From NCBI GenBank assembly GCA_022702705.1, contig CM040429.1, positions 108,043,943-108,107,942 of the forward strand: 64,000 bases of DNA, in the 5' to 3' direction. This document shows positions 1 to 12,480 of the stretch, piece by piece. This stretch comes from Papilionanthe hookeriana x Papilionanthe teres (lineage: Eukaryota; Streptophyta; Magnoliopsida; Asparagales; Orchidaceae). The notes under the pieces are model-generated. The model saw only the letters and a program-made list of their open reading frames with translations, was not told the origin of the DNA and did not search any database. A program made the position numbers and the translations under genes. Position 1 is the stretch's first letter; each line of letters starts with the position of its first letter.

Positions 1-469
1 TTTTTCCAATTTCTGAGGGGCGTCTTCAATTGGAAGATCAGATATTGGTTTGGAATCAAATTCCGCGATGATGACTAGGCAAAATTCTGTATCATCTAGA
101 GATTAAAGAGTACGGAATCCAATTCCCTCTTTGGAATTAGGGTTTTGTTTGTTGTTGTTCCTCATTTGTTCAATAAAATGTGGTTGTTTTAAAGACCATT
201 ATTTGAGTATTAAACTATTTTGAATAAATTTTTTTGCCCAAGGGGAATACAACTCAAATGGTATTTTCATTGATTCTAGAAGATTTTTATCTTCTAATTT
301 TACATCAGTTTCAGTACTAGAAGAAGTAGAGGTATCTTGAATTGAGTTTCTTTTAATATCACTGATGTTTTCTTTTCTTCTTTGACATCTTTTTTAGAGT
401 CCAGGTGAATTTTGAACTTCAATGGTTTCTTCAATTTGAAAATTAGGTCTTCTTTCTCTCGTCCTCATC

Positions 470-1251
470 CCCGGCCTCGACCTCGAGTGCGAGTCTGATG
501 AGAAATATCACCTTTTGTCTACATTGAAGAAAAATAGTGTTTTTCATTTATTTTCTTTTCTTTGTCTTTCTCTTTTGGATTCACCACTGCTGCTCTGGAG
601 AATACTTTCTGTTTGATTTGAGCATAATATGCAGCTTCTTCATGTATTCCAATTTCATTGACTAAAAATGGTTGCAAAGCTCATATGATACAACATTCTT
701 ATCCGTTTTGTAAATATTTTATGCATTGATGTAGTGAAGAAGGAACCATTTTATGCTCATGAAGCCATGGTCTGCCAAGTAGAGCATTAAAAGAGCTATC
801 AGAATCGATGATATGGAATTTTACCATTGTCACCAAATCATCTATTTTAGGAGTAATGTTATCGATCCTAATCCACAGTCTCCTTGTTCATTAAATCCTC
901 GTACTATCATCGTGTCTCTTGATAATTGGGATGCATTCATGTACAAATATGCAATAGTCCTTAAATTCATTATGTTAATCGATGCACCTGGGTCAATAAG
1001 CCCTCTTGAAAGGGTCGTGTCCTTTATGTTTACTGTGATGTACAGTGCAAATTTATGTTTGAGAAGGTAATTTTTTTCAATTCTTCTAATAGACAAGCTT
1101 CATTCTGAGTGATGTTAGTTAGTTGAGCTAAGAAAATGTCTGGATCTAAAAGGACTTTTATTAACATTTCTTTGGAGAGTATAAGAGCGTCATAAATACT
1201 CAATTTTGTTGGCAACTTCCTCAGATGAGCTAATAATACATTGTAATCCAC
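470..1251 (-). pseudogene. Retropepsin (aspartic protease) with amber codon and RG tract (copy A)
   Basis: The protease cleaves the Gag-Pol polyprotein. The flap-proximal motif LIDPGASINIM is visible, with the catalytic Asp codon at 994-992; the family has DPG where many retropepsins have DSG or DTG. The second half is shortened: the usual ALLGRPW region lies near 780 in another frame. Downstream the frame reads into TAG at 521-519 and then an RTRGRGRG tract (about 500-463), which in the plus-strand element links protease and RT. A 45-bp deletion and frameshifts make it non-functional. Confidence 0.8.
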
Positions 1252-1341
1252 CTTGTGAAGACTATCTTTAATTCTTTCAGATAATTGTGTATGTATTGTA
1301 GAAATAATCTTTTCTGAAGTGACAGTTTGTTTTTCTTTTTC

Positions 1342-2245
1342 TTAGGGAGCCGTTCTAGGAGGTAAAACTTTTCCACTTCGTAAATGGATTTCAATTATTT
1401 CTTCCGATTCTTTTTTCTCTGAGTCTGAAGATTCCAACTCTATGGAAAATGGTGTTCCTTGTAATTGGAATGTGACTGTATCACTCTCGTCTTTGTCATT
1501 ATCATAATTTTCACTAATGTTATTGTCTTTTTGATTGTCGTGAGATTTGTCGATATTGTGCACAATTTGAGTATTGTCTACGAAATTGAAATTGGTTATC
1601 ATTTTCAGAAGCATCATCCAAAATAGATAAAATGTAAGCAAAACTAGAAATATTATTATTTAAAGTAGTGGTAAAAAGGAAGTCATACAAGGTCAACGGC
1701 TTCAGACATTTTCTCCCTTCATCCGAGACAACTATCCTAGTAGAAGATAAAGAGGATGAGAACAAGAAGGTACAAAAGGAACAGCAGTTCTTGTGTCTAA
1801 AAGACCACTAATCCTTTTTGGTTCTTTATTTTTCTTTCTCTTTCCTTTCTTAAAAGATTTTGTAATTTGAAATTCCGGAAGGATCTCCTTGGAAGATATA
1901 CTTTGAATGACATTGCTTCTGTCTTTGTTTTCAGAATTAGGGATAAGTTTATCAACTGAAATCATATTGACTGAACCTTTTTCAAGTTCTTTCAAATATT
2001 CTTTCAGGATTACTATATTCCCTTCTTTAAAATTACACTAACCAGTCTTTGAAGACAAAGCATTCATCAATTTTGTGACCGAGCATTCTGTGATAAGGAC
2101 AATAAATGGGATTTTCTTTCATATCAACCGCTCCTGGCCTTTTAGCCTCAGGAAACTTTAACTCTGTCATTTTTAGCAGGTTACAGAATATTTTACTGAT
2201 GACTTCCATTTTGAACAGATATTCCTTATTCATTCTTTCAATCAT
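1342..2245 (-). pseudogene. Gag C-terminal region with Cx2Hx4Hx4C zinc knuckle (copy A)
   Basis: Gag packages the element RNA into virus-like particles. The ORF from 2245 down carries CPYHRMLGHKIDEC, a CHHC variant of the retroviral CCHC knuckle that I associate with Tat-lineage elements. Downstream, in shifted frames, comes an acidic low-complexity linker rich in Asn, Asp and Glu (about 1342-1641). This linker ends with a short stretch containing EIHLRSGKVLP, which is conserved as EVNLRSGRVLP in the plus-strand element at about 40917. Several frameshifts and stops break the ORF. The Gag capsid part is missing because homology ends at 2530. Confidence 0.8.
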
Positions 2246-2530
2246 TGTCCTCTTGTATGTAGATACTGGAACTGGTTGTTGGAATTGTAATTGAGAAGAT
2301 GCCTATTGTGGCGGTTGATTTATATTATTTTGTTGTCCTTTTGTTTAAGCTAGACTTGCATCACTTGTTCGCCCTTTACTGCCACATTTCTTGTTTTCTT
2401 CTTAAATGTTTTGACAGACTTTGACTTTTCTGCTTTGTCCATTACACTCATCTGCTTGGCTTCTTCTAGAAGGTTGTCAGCTTTACTGAGTAGTTTTTCA
2501 AATTTCTTTATCGTAAATCCTTTTAACAAA

Positions 2531-4607
2531 TGAGCATTTTACATGTGCATGGAATGTGCACAAAAATAAAGTAATTATTTTAGGCTATCAAATATTTGAT
2601 ATATGCTAATTTAAACAATTCAAGTTGAATTTCTTCATCAATGTGTTGTATATATGAAGGATAAAATCTAATTCATATATAAATCTTGTCATTTGATGGA
2701 AAAAAGTTGTGTTATGAAAAAACATTTGCATATATAATATGTTATCTCCATGAAGTATTGAGTTAACTATCTGGAATGAAATTTGAAAATTTTGACTAAA
2801 TTATTTTGGTACATGCTTTGTATGGTCTTTCCATTAAAGCAGATGACTAATTGAAGACTCTGAAGTAGGTAAAATATGCTAAGTATGCAATATTAGGTTA
2901 GGTTTTTTCATAAATATATTGGATTGAGGATGCTTTATTTCAAATTTTTATAGTGGTTTGATAGTTTGCTAAAGTACAAAATTTTTTTTTTATCTTCAGG
3001 TTGTGCATCGACTCTTTTCTAGGGTATGATTACTAGCTAATTATTGAGCAAAGATTATTTGTGTTGGTCACTAAGGTTTAGATAAACTTATTTTGGAAAA
3101 AATTTCTTTTCATGTAAATTTTAATCCTGTAACATGTTGTGTATGTTTATTGTATCTTATAAAAACCTTATGTCAACTCTATGCAAATGTTTACGACTGA
3201 CTTCTTCAGTTAAATATTTAATTTATTATGGCTTTTGTTGCGCATGAAAACTATCTTAATGTTATGTTCTCATATAGTGTTTAGTGAAGCATATTTAATG
3301 TCATGATTATTTAATGTTAAGCATGCTCGCAAATTTATTGAGTTTAACTTACATGAAATCTTTTCTCTATAAAGAAATTGTCTCATAAAGGGTTAGTTGT
3401 AGGTTTTTTCCTTCTACAATGAGAGAGGTTTTAGACTTAGTTACACCATTTACATGACTGATGAAGCCATTCAAATGATGCGGGAGCTGAACATCTATTA
3501 GTTCAATATGATGCTAGCCTTCCAACATTAAAATGTTTTGACAGTGAAACTTTTATCTTTTTGGGATTCTTAGAAGCAATGTTTCAATATTCGTGGTCAT
3601 TTTTTTACTTTCAGAGTGAAAGAGATAAAAATGATTATAGAGATGCTGAATAGGGGAGATGAGGTTGTGGGGTAGAACTCTCCTTATTGAAGAATGAATC
3701 TATAATAACAAAACAAAGAATGTGTAATATTAAATTCATGAAGTCTGTTGATACAATAGTGAGCATTTACATAAATTTTTTCTTTTAACCAGTCCTTCCC
3801 ATATGACAACAACTCAATCAATATGGATTTGTGAGATATGGTGAAAATATTCAAATATTTTCCACATAATTGGCCAAGAGTAATCTGCAGTATTTTGGTA
3901 TATAGTTTTAGTAAATAGCAAATAGAATGAGTTTGCAAAAACCACTTGGATGTAGGAGTGGCTTTGTGACTCTCTTAAAGGTAAGAATTCATGTTGCATG
4001 CAAAGAAATTTTATCCTTGAATAAAAATATGCTAATATGTTATTTATATGTAAATCATATTTTGTTTTTAAAACTTAAATCAATGATTCAAACCCTAATA
4101 TCTAATTCAAGGTTGTGATTGATGACATAGGCAAAGTCTTACTCATTTGTGAGTCTTCTCTGCTTTGCATACCTAGTGGGTAACAATATGGTTCATTCTA
4201 ATTAAATCATATAGAATATTAGCATAATCTAATTGAACCAATGCATTATATGGTTATTGTAGGTTTTTGTTTCATTCATGAATATGACTCCAAAAGACAA
4301 TGTCGTACTTGCTGGAACATGGCACCTTCCATTAATTGTAGATCTTTTACCCTAAGAAACCTAACTGCCACTTATTAAAGAACCTACACCCCATTAACAC
4401 CCCTTCACCACTGAACATAGAACCTTCAACATCATCACTTCCACCAGCTATAGGACCTACAAAAAAAAAGAAACCTTAATGTCTTTATACAAGCCCCACT
4501 GATATTCTCCCAATTCTGCCAATGGAACACAAACTTATTCACTATCTAGTCCACCAACTACAACAAATCCAACTATTTTAGATTTGTACAATATAGTTTA
4601 AACTGTT
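2531..4607. other. AT-rich interval without a recognisable gene
   Basis: The interval lies between the break of the Tat copy and the target duplication of the Athila-like element. The only ORFs are short (85 codons or fewer), lack recognisable domains and sit in both strands. A T-rich tract ending in CAG near 2998 resembles a splice acceptor, but no coding exon follows. It may be old intergenic DNA or intron-like host sequence; I cannot assign a function. Confidence 0.5.
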
Positions 4608-4612
4608 GTAGT

Positions 4613-5276
4613 TGACTGCAACAATGCCAACCAGGCTTTTACTTATGTATGAATTTATGATTTTATATTTAAATATTTATATTAATTATTGTAAAGTCAC
4701 AATTTAAAACGCTAGTACACGTATCATTTCAAGTAATACATGGCTCTATTGGAGTCCTGGTTTTTGATCCCACAGGGAAGATTATGAGAAAATTAAGAAA
4801 TATTTTATATTTTTAAAATTAAAAGTAATTATTATTTTTATTTCTTTTCAAAATTTAGATTTTAAATTTAATAAAATTTTTACTAAATGTAAGTAAGCAG
4901 TAATTAAATAAAGATTAATGCAGGTATAAATAAAACAACTTTCTCCTTTTCAACTAATCCAAGATTTTTAGATTAATTATCATTTGTGGAGAATTTAGAT
5001 TATGGTACTGTGCCAAATAGAAGCATCCCTATTCTTTACCTTCGCTCGATAGTACAAAGAACATTGGCTAATCTGTAGATCAGTTCAGGATGTTTTATTA
5101 GTAGAATGGGTTAATCTTGGCTCACACTACTAGATGTCCAAGGGCTGCTATGGTCGGCCTTACCAGTGACCTGTAAACTTTATATAGACCAAATTATTAT
5201 AATTTAGTCTTTCACTCTAAAAACTAATTAATTCTATGCCCAATAAATAATATCTTTCTATTTATTTGCACTTAGA
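4613..5276 (-). repeat. Truncated 3' LTR of the Athila-like element
   Basis: This matches 9691-10346 of the other LTR of the same element: both share the AATGCCAACC/CTATGCCAACC start, an AGTAATACAGGGCTCTA-type block and the CCCAATAAATAATATC block. The match ends abruptly near 5276, after the shared ATTTATTTGCACTT, where integrase coding sequence begins. About 664 of about 1741 bp remain. Confidence 0.85.
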
Positions 5277-5289
5277 AAGGTCCCATAAA

Positions 5290-5802
5290 GTTTAAACCTC
5301 ATATATCAAAAATTTCAATTTGTATTATATTGTTTAGAGGCATTTCATCTTTTCTGGTTATATTTTCCATTCTTTGACATCGATCACAAGTTTTTACATA
5401 ATGTCCAACATCTTTAAATAATGTAGGCCAATAGAATCCATAATTTAAAATTTTAAACGCAGTTTTATCTACTCCAAAGTGTCCTCAAAATTCATAATCA
5501 TGACATTTTTGAATAATTGCAAAAGTTTCTTCATAAGGTACACATCTTCAAATCACAGAATCTCTTCTTATTTTAAATAAATAAGGATCTTCCCAAATAT
5601 ATGATTTACAATCATTCTTGAATTTCGTAATATATTTGTTATTCAACCCATATGGTAAAATATTGCTAACCAAATAGTTAACTATATCAGCATACCAAGG
5701 CATTTGTAATCCTTGAATAACATATGACTGTTCATCAGGGAATTTCTCATTGATATTTTTTTCATAAATCTTCTCTCTATTATTTTTTATTCTTGATAAA
5801 TG
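5290..5802 (-). pseudogene. Integrase N-terminal zinc-binding fragment (Athila-like)
   Basis: Integrase inserts the cDNA into the host genome. Reading the minus strand through several stops, I see the HHCC zinc-binding region ending in GFYWPTLFKDVGHYVKTC, then DRCQRM, followed by the start of the catalytic core. The usual core Asp position appears as Asn with a stop just before it. The ORF is then cut by the deletion into the 3' LTR, so the D,D(35)E core is missing. It follows the RNase H region directly, as expected for gypsy order. Confidence 0.75.
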
Positions 5803-7604
5803 TTAAGCAATTTGGTTGTCAGTACCTTTTCTGTCAACAATTCTAAAATCAAATTCTTGTAAAAGTAAAACCCATCTGATCAATCTAGGTTTAACATCCT
5901 TTTTTGACATTAAGTAATTAATAGCAGAATGATCAATATGTACGATACATTTCGTCCCAAGATGATATGGTCTAAATTTATCAAAGGCATATACTATAGC
6001 TAAAAGCTCTTTTTCAGTTGTAGTGTAGTTTATTTGAGTTTCATTTAGAGTTTTGCTAGCATAATATATAACTTTGAAAATTTTCTCATATTTTTGTCCC
6101 AATACAGCTCCAATTGCATAATCACTTGCATCACGCATTAGTTCAAAAGGTTTACTCCAATCAGGTGCAACAATAATAGGTGCACTGATTAATTTTTCTT
6201 TTAAAATATTGAACGCATTCAGACAATCTTTATTAAATTTAAATTTAGCTTCTTTTTGTAATAAATGACAAAGAGGTTTAGCATTTTTATTAAAATTCTT
6301 TAAAAATCTCCTATAAAATCCAGCATGACCCAGAAAACTTCTTGCATCAGTAACGGCAGTAGGTGGTTGAAGTTCAGGAATAATTTTCACTTTTGCTTGA
6401 TCAACATCCATACCTATTTGTGAAATTTTATGTCCAAGTACAATTCCTTCTGTGACCATAAATTGACATTTTTCCCATTTTAGAACCAAATTTGTTTCTT
6501 CACATCTTTTCAAAACTTTCATTATATTTTCCAAACAAGACTCAAAATAAGTTCCAAAAACTGAAAAATCGTCCATAAATACTTCAATTCCTTTATCAAT
6601 TAAATCACATAATACTGACATCATACATCTTTGAAAAGTTACAAGTGCATTACATAAACCGAAAGGCATTCTTCTAAAGGCAAATGTTCCAAAAGGACTT
6701 GTAAATGTTGTTTTCTCTTTGTCCTCAGGAGCAACGGGTAATTGATGATAATCAGAATATCCATCTAGAAAATAGAAATATGAGTGTCCAGCTATTTTAT
6801 CCAGCATTTGATCCAAGAAAGGTAAAGGAAAATGATCCTTTCTAGTGGCGTTGTTTAATTTTCAATATTCAATGCAAATTCACCATCCAGTAACTTGTCT
6901 TGTAGGGATTAATTCATTTTTTTCATTAACAATGACAGTTACTCCTCCTTTCTTCGGAACACAATGAATAGGACTTACCCATTGACTATCCGAAATAGGA
7001 TAAATAATTCCAGCATCTAACCATTTCAAAATCTCTTTTTTTACAACCTCTTTCATAATTGGGTTCAATCTTCTTTGAGGTTCAATAGTGGGTTTAAAAT
7101 TTTCTTCCATTATAAACCTATGCATACAGATTGAAGGGCTTATTTCTTTTATATCTGCAATAATCCAACCAAAAGCTTTCTTATAATTCTTTAGAACTCC
7201 TATTAATTTTTCTTCTTGATCTTTGCTTAGTTCTGAAGATATAATTACAGGTAAAGTTAATGAATTTCCAAGAAATGCATAATTTAAATGTGCAGGTAAC
7301 ATTTTTAATTCCAGTTCAGGGGTTTTTTTAATTGAGGGTAAGAGTATATAGTTTTTAGTTGTCTCTAAAATTTCCCAATTTTCATGAATATAATGAGTTT
7401 CTTCAAATAATTTTTCTTCATTTACTTCTTCAATTTCTTCAGTTAATGACTCATTATATACACAGATTCATCATCTTTTTCTTCAAAAATGACTTTACAT
7501 TTTTCTTGATAATGCTTTTCAATTATATAATAAAAAATATCCATCTGATAGCATTTTTCTTTATCATGATACCTCATTGATTTTAGAACATTAAATGTTA
7601 ACTC
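5803..7604 (-). pseudogene. Reverse transcriptase and RNase H (Athila-like)
   Basis: RT copies the genomic RNA to cDNA and RNase H removes the RNA strand. The N-terminal RT part (7302-6880) has the gypsy run LDAGIIYPISDSQWVSPIHCVPKKGG. The core (6816-5803, 337 codons open) has motif A around FLDGYSDYHQ, the FGLCNA block, the catalytic FMDDFSVFG box and a thumb with FLGHAGFYRRF. RNase H follows, with ASDYAIGAVLG, TTEKELLAIVYA and HIDHSAINYL. Stops between 6880 and 6816 split the two parts. Sequence 7303-7604 still resembles the acidic linker between protease and RT. The catalytic residues are present, but the gene is broken. Confidence 0.9.
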
Positions 7605-7880
7605 TTAATCATTAACTCTCATCGTTAAATCTCCTTTTTGCAGGTCAATCATAGCACGTCCAGTAGCTAGAAAAGGTCTCCCTAAAATAATAGGTATTTC
7701 TTTATCTTCTTTCATATCTAGTACAATGAAATCCACAGGAAAGATAAATTTATCTACCTTAATAAGAACATCCTCTATAACTCCTTTAGGATAAGTGATA
7801 GATTGATCAGCTAACTGAAGGGTTACAGTGGTGGGAGAAATCTCTCTTAAATCTAACCTTCGAAAGATTGAAAATGGCAT
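7605..7880 (-). pseudogene. Athila-type retropepsin fragment
   Basis: This 91-codon open stretch starts MPFSIFRRLDL and contains the conserved PIILGRPFLATGRAMIDL segment, which marks the C-terminal half of the Athila protease. The N-terminal active-site Asp region lies just upstream (7880-7935, reading toward KALCDLGAS) in the same direction, but a stop separates it from Gag. It sits between Gag and RT as in other elements of this lineage. Confidence 0.85.
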
Positions 7881-7931
7881 GAGATTAATACTTGCTCCTA
7901 AATCACATAAGGCTTTTCCACAAAATTTTTC

Positions 7932-9429
7932 TCAAATAGCACATGGTATAGTGAAACTTCCAGGATCTTTAAGTTTCTGAGGTAATGTCTTCTGAATTAT
8001 TGCACTACATTCTTCACTTAATGCAACAGTTTCATAAGCTTCAAATTTCCTTTTCTTGCTTAAAATATCCTTCATAAATTTTGCATAGCTTGGCATTTGT
8101 TCCAAAGCTTCAACAAAAATAATGTTGATGGTAAGTTTCTTAAAAATCTCAAAGAACATAGAAAATTGATGGTCAAGCTTCTGTTGTTTTAGTCTTTGAG
8201 GAAAAGGTGGTGGTGTTCTTTCAACTTCCACTTCAATAGGAATTACAGTCTGATCTTTACTTGGAGAAAGAGTTTCTTTAGGTATTTTTGTCTCTTCTAC
8301 CTCTCTCTCTTTTTCAATTTCATTCTGAATTTTTTCTTTTAATTCCTTTCCACTTCTAGGTTGTACAGCTTTTGCTTGTTCATGTTCTTTCCCAGTTTCT
8401 TTAGGATTAATTTCGACATTGCTAGATAGTGTTCCTTGAGGTCTGTAATTAATAAAATTAGCAATTTGACCCATTTAATTCTCAATATTATGAATAGCCG
8501 TAAGTAGCTGATTACCTAGTTGCAAGATCAATTCTTCTATAGATAACTTTTTCTGCTGATTGTTAAAACCAGGAGGGTAAGTTGGTCTAAAGTTTGAATT
8601 TCCTTGATTGTTCCAATTTCCAGTTGGATAAACTTGATTATAACTCTATTGTTGATGCCCATTATTCCAATTAAAAGTAAGATGATTTTTCCAACCTGGA
8701 TTATAATAATTAGAATAAGGGTTATTAGTTTTATTAGCAATAGCTTGAAAAGTTTCTATTTTTTGAGAATCATCAGTATTTGCAGAATTATTATTACTTA
8801 CATGTGATATGTTAATAGCAAAATTATCTAATTTCTTAGATATCGCAGCCACTTGTGAAGCTAAAATAGAAAAGGCTTCATTAAATTAGCCAATCTGGTA
8901 AAGCATGATGAGGACGTTTTCTTAATAGTTCTTTAAATCTTTCACATGCTTCATAAATTGTTTCTCCATTAGATTGCATAAATGAAGTAATATCATTTCT
9001 TAATTTTGCAGTTTTAGAAGGAGGAAAATATTTAACAAGGAATTTTTTTGTCATATCTGCCCAAGTTTTATTAGAACAAGTTGCTAATGAATTAAGCCAC
9101 ACCTTTGCTTTATCTTTTAAGGAAAAAGGAAAGAGTCTAAGCCTAATAGCATCATCAGAAACATTATTATATTTAAAGGTAGCACAAAGTTGTAAGAAAC
9201 TAGCAAGGTGTAAATTTGGATCCTCATTTGGTGTTCCTCTAAATTGATTATTTTGAACCATTTGAATAATAGAAGGTTTAAGCTCAAAAGAATTAGCATC
9301 TACAACTAGCATTTGAATACTAATATGAAGTTTATCAACTGTAGTGTTTGCATAATCCCTTAATGGTTTATAAACATTTTGTTCGTTGATTTCTATTGGA
9401 TTTTGATTATTGTTATGTAAATTAGCCAT
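7932..9429 (-). pseudogene. Athila-type Gag, fragmented
   Basis: The ATG at 9429 begins a 182-codon open stretch with the retrotransposon Gag core. Blocks include FRGTPNEDPNLHLASF, DAIRLRLFPFSLKDKAKVW and FFPPSKTAKLRNDI-like YFPPSKTAKLRNDI, then ETIYEACERFKELLRKRP. A stop at 8881 ends it. Further pieces follow: an Asn-rich central region (8852-8537, overlapping frames) and a charged linker (8474-7932) with a Lys/Glu-rich tract and YAKFMKDILSKKRK, which precedes protease in this family. The start lies about 240 bp inside the primer-binding site. At least two stops or frameshifts disrupt it. Confidence 0.88.
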
Positions 9430-9666
9430 TTCCTGATATTTTTGAATTTTTTTTCCTTTTCTATTTCAGTTCTTTCTAATTCAGAATCAAAAGGTAATAA
9501 TCCTTCAGATCCAGAACTACGCAAAAAAATAAATTAAAATCTTTTTGGTATTTTTTTTTTATATTTTTTTATTATTATTTTAGTATTTTTAAAGAAATAA
9601 AAGTGTATAAATTATATTTAATTTGAGAAATGTAAAAATTTATCGTTTTAACTTTCTTCCTTATCT

Positions 9667-9684
9667 TCCCCGGCAACGACGCCA
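9667..9684 (-). other. Primer-binding site, tRNA-Asp type
   Basis: The minus strand reads TGGCGTCGTTGCCGGGGA, six bases inside the 5' LTR end. It differs at one position from the complement of the 3' end of plant tRNA-Asp (TGGCGCCGTTGCCGGGGA), the usual Athila primer. It marks where minus-strand cDNA synthesis would begin and fixes the orientation of the element. Confidence 0.9.
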
Positions 9685-9690
9685 AAAACT

Positions 9691-11431
9691 TGACATCGAC
9701 TATGCCAACCTGGCTTTTACTTATGTAAGAATTTATGAATTTATATTTAAATTTTTATATTAATTATTGTAGAAATCACAATTTAAAATGCAAGTACACA
9801 TATCGTTTCAAGTAATACAGGGCTCTATTAGAGTCCTGCTTATTGATTCCACATGGAAGATTATGAGAAAAATATAAAATATTTTTTATTTTTCAAATTA
9901 AAAGTAATTATTATTTTTATTTCTTTTCAAAATTCAGATTTTAAATTTAATAAAATTTTTACTAAATGTAATTAAGCAGTAATTAAATAACGATTAATGC
10001 AGCTATAAGTAAAACAACTTTCTCCTTTTTAACTAATCCAAGATTTTTAGAATTATTATCATTTGTGGAGAATTTAGATTATGGTATTTTGCCAAATAGA
10101 AGCAATCCTATTCTTTACCTTCCCTCGATAGTATAAATAACATTCGCTAATCTATAGATCGGTTCAGGATGTTTCATTAGTAGAATGGGTTAATCTAGGC
10201 TCACACTACTAGATGTCCAAGGGTGGCTATGGTCAACCCTACCAGTTACCCGTTCCATTTCTATAGACCAAATTATTAGAATTTAGTCTGTCACTCTAAA
10301 AACTAATTAATTCTACGCCCAATAAATAATATCTTCCTATTTATTTGCACTTCACCTTGAATAACCCGCATAAAGCCTTCGACTACCCAAGGATTCATGT
10401 GATATCTAATAGTTAAGAACTCATCTCCGGATAGGTCTCAGAATTCTCTAACAGGTTTTAACAAATTAAATGGCTAGTTTAAAAAGTAAATTAAGATCAT
10501 ATATTAATATCATCACAATTTTTATAAATATTTTAAGTTAAATTCTCCAACAAAATTCAATTGTCTTATTATCGTTTCATAGTTGAAAGGAGAAAGAAAA
10601 CTAACTACTCAGCACACATTGAATTCACACAACAAAACATATTTATAAAACTTTAAATCAAGTTACAAATACTTATCTGGAATGTTCCTTCAAGTGATCC
10701 AATGACTCTTACTAACTCCAATGTAAGGTACAAAACCTCAATAACAACAATACTTGAAAACTCACACTTACTACTTAAGAAATTGAGTAGTAATACTCAA
10801 AATAAACTCACTAAATGCAAAATAAAGTGGCTCCCTAAAATGATTGGATGCTAGAGGGTATATGGCTATAGAGTGCTAAAAGGGGACTAGTAGGAGCGCT
10901 TTTTCTGAAGAATTGACTCCTATTTATTGAGCTCCGAATTTGACCTGGGGTTGCTTAAGGCACCTCTTCAAAATTCATCCAAATACAATGTATCATCTAG
11001 AAGGTAACTGTCGCGCTTAGGCGCCGGAGTCCATGACCAGGTCTTTGTACCTCTTCACTTTGGATCGCACGTATTCACGATTAAAACCATTTTCCTGTGT
11101 CCAGATGCATTGTATCACATGTCTTATATATAAAGAGTAACGTCCAGTCTTCTAGAAGGTCTGATAACCACTTAACACCATCAAAATAACTGCCTAAAGT
11201 CATAAAAATATTATCTTTTTCTGTATCGAACTGGCGCTTAGGCGCCAGGCCTATAATTTCGATATCTTTGCTTTTTAAGCTTCATTTTTGCTCCTTTTTG
11301 CTCCTTCCTTCTTGAACACTTTTTTTATCACCTACATCCAAAAACATAAAAATACCTTTTATTAAAGCATAATATGCTTAAGAATTGTATCATAAATAAG
11401 GCATAAAAATATGTATTTTTAAAGTGGATCA
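9691..11431 (-). repeat. 5' LTR of the Athila-like element (1741 bp)
   Basis: It is bounded on the inner side by the primer-binding site and on the outer side by ...GGATCA followed by GTGGT, the likely target duplication. The first 650 bp match the truncated 3' LTR. Two copies of GCGCTTAGGCGCC lie at about 11013 and 11231 in otherwise AT-rich sequence. I see no ORF with a function. Confidence 0.88.
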
Positions 11432-11596
11432 GTGGTCAGGTTCCGTGTTATTGAAATAATGTTGAAAACCGATGCAAGTTGTCCTAGTAATGTTTTTAGA
11501 CACCCAAACACCTGTGACAACTAAACTAAGAAATATGCAGGAAAATCACACAAAGTTTACTTCAGTATAATGAGTTTCTCTTTAAAATCTTTAAAT

Positions 11597-12480
11597 ATGC
11601 CACTCCTAGTGATTTAAGGTATATTTTCATTTTTAAATGGTAACTAGGTTTTAAACACAAGTATATGTATCACAATAGTAATAAAGTATTTAATGGAGCC
11701 CTAAGTATCAATTCCACAGGGAGGTGGAAATTCTTATATAATAACACAAAGAAACAATATTAAAACTATAGAAAATTGAAGTGAGAAAGTTGGTTGGAGT
11801 TTATCTCAAGCAGCTAAAGAAACTGGGTTTACTACACTAATCTCTAAACTTCAAAGTTGTATCTAATGTGAATAAACTAAATATTATAACTAGGGGTTCA
11901 AATTTTAGAAAGTATATTTCCCCTTTACAATGAGGTTACTCAATGAATAATCCAAATTTTCATAAATTTTATTGTGCCAAATACTAGTAATTATATTCTT
12001 TATCCTTTTTGTGAGTGATAAAGAATATAGGCTAATATAGAGTTTAGTCACTAAATCCATTGTTAGTCTAGGAAGATACCAAGCTCCCACGTTCCCCTCT
12101 CATAAGGGCTAAGATCTTGATTTAGTTTCCAAACACCTGGACCAAATTGGGGATATTAGCTTGTCACTTTAAAATCTCCAATTCTACACCCATCAAAGTA
12201 TATTTCCCTATTTATTTTCACTTAACCCCATCGAATATATTCGCATCCATAAAATTAAATGTGACTCTTTCTTAGTTATAGAAAGCATATCCCTCTCGGA
12301 TCATATGTTTTCAAAATAAATTTTAATAAATCAATTGGCTAGATCGATAAGTAAATTATGTTCAAAGTTTGAATCAACATAACTAATAAATTAAAACACT
12401 TCCAAACAATTTCGATTCTTCACAAAACTATATCAAATTTTAGGGAGAACGGCAAAGTAAACTACAAAAAATCCAAGAGG
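11597..12480 (-). repeat. Fragment of another Athila-type LTR
   Basis: Blocks in this segment match the solo LTR at 17733-19377 in the same order: GTATATGTATCA, AATGGAGCC...CCACAGGGAGGTG, a GACCAAATTGGG...TGTCAC block, TTTCCCTATTTATT and CAATTGGC. The start is approximate. The segment ends abruptly against the LTR end of the large minus-strand Tat element near 12486, so it was probably the older sequence. The 11437-11596 stretch before it holds nothing I recognise. Confidence 0.7.

Larger units (their letters stand above)
1..2530 (-). mobile_element. Truncated Tat-lineage Ty3/gypsy element, gag-protease part (copy A)
   Basis: On the minus strand this segment is nearly collinear with two separated parts of the large element further on: 26709-29018 followed by 36356-36750. 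It is therefore an uninterrupted copy of a stretch that in the other element is split by a 7.3-kb insertion. Homology stops near 2530, inside gag, and runs off the window at base 1 just before the RT. Relative to the other copy it lacks about 160 bp matching 27015-27180 and about 45 bp near 1060. It shows the Gag zinc knuckle, a retropepsin, an amber codon and an arginine-glycine tract. It is a dead fragment. Confidence 0.9.
4613..11431 (-). mobile_element. Athila-like Ty3/gypsy retrotransposon, internally deleted
   Basis: On the minus strand the order is 5' LTR (11431-9691), primer-binding site (9684-9667), gag, protease, RT-RNase H, an integrase fragment and a shortened 3' LTR (5276-4613). 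Both LTR ends start with TGAC on the plus strand, and the right one ends with CA. The flanking pentamers GTAGT (4608-4612) and GTGGT (11432-11436) agree at 4 of 5 bases and look like an aged target-site duplication. A deletion runs from the start of the integrase core into the 3' LTR, removing the rest of pol, any env-like ORF and about 1 kb of LTR. Many frameshifts and stops show it is long inactive. Confidence 0.9.

Noticed and set aside
2531..4607. Possible host gene with introns
   Set aside because: A single acceptor-like tract and short ORFs are not enough; I found no domain or consistent exon chain.
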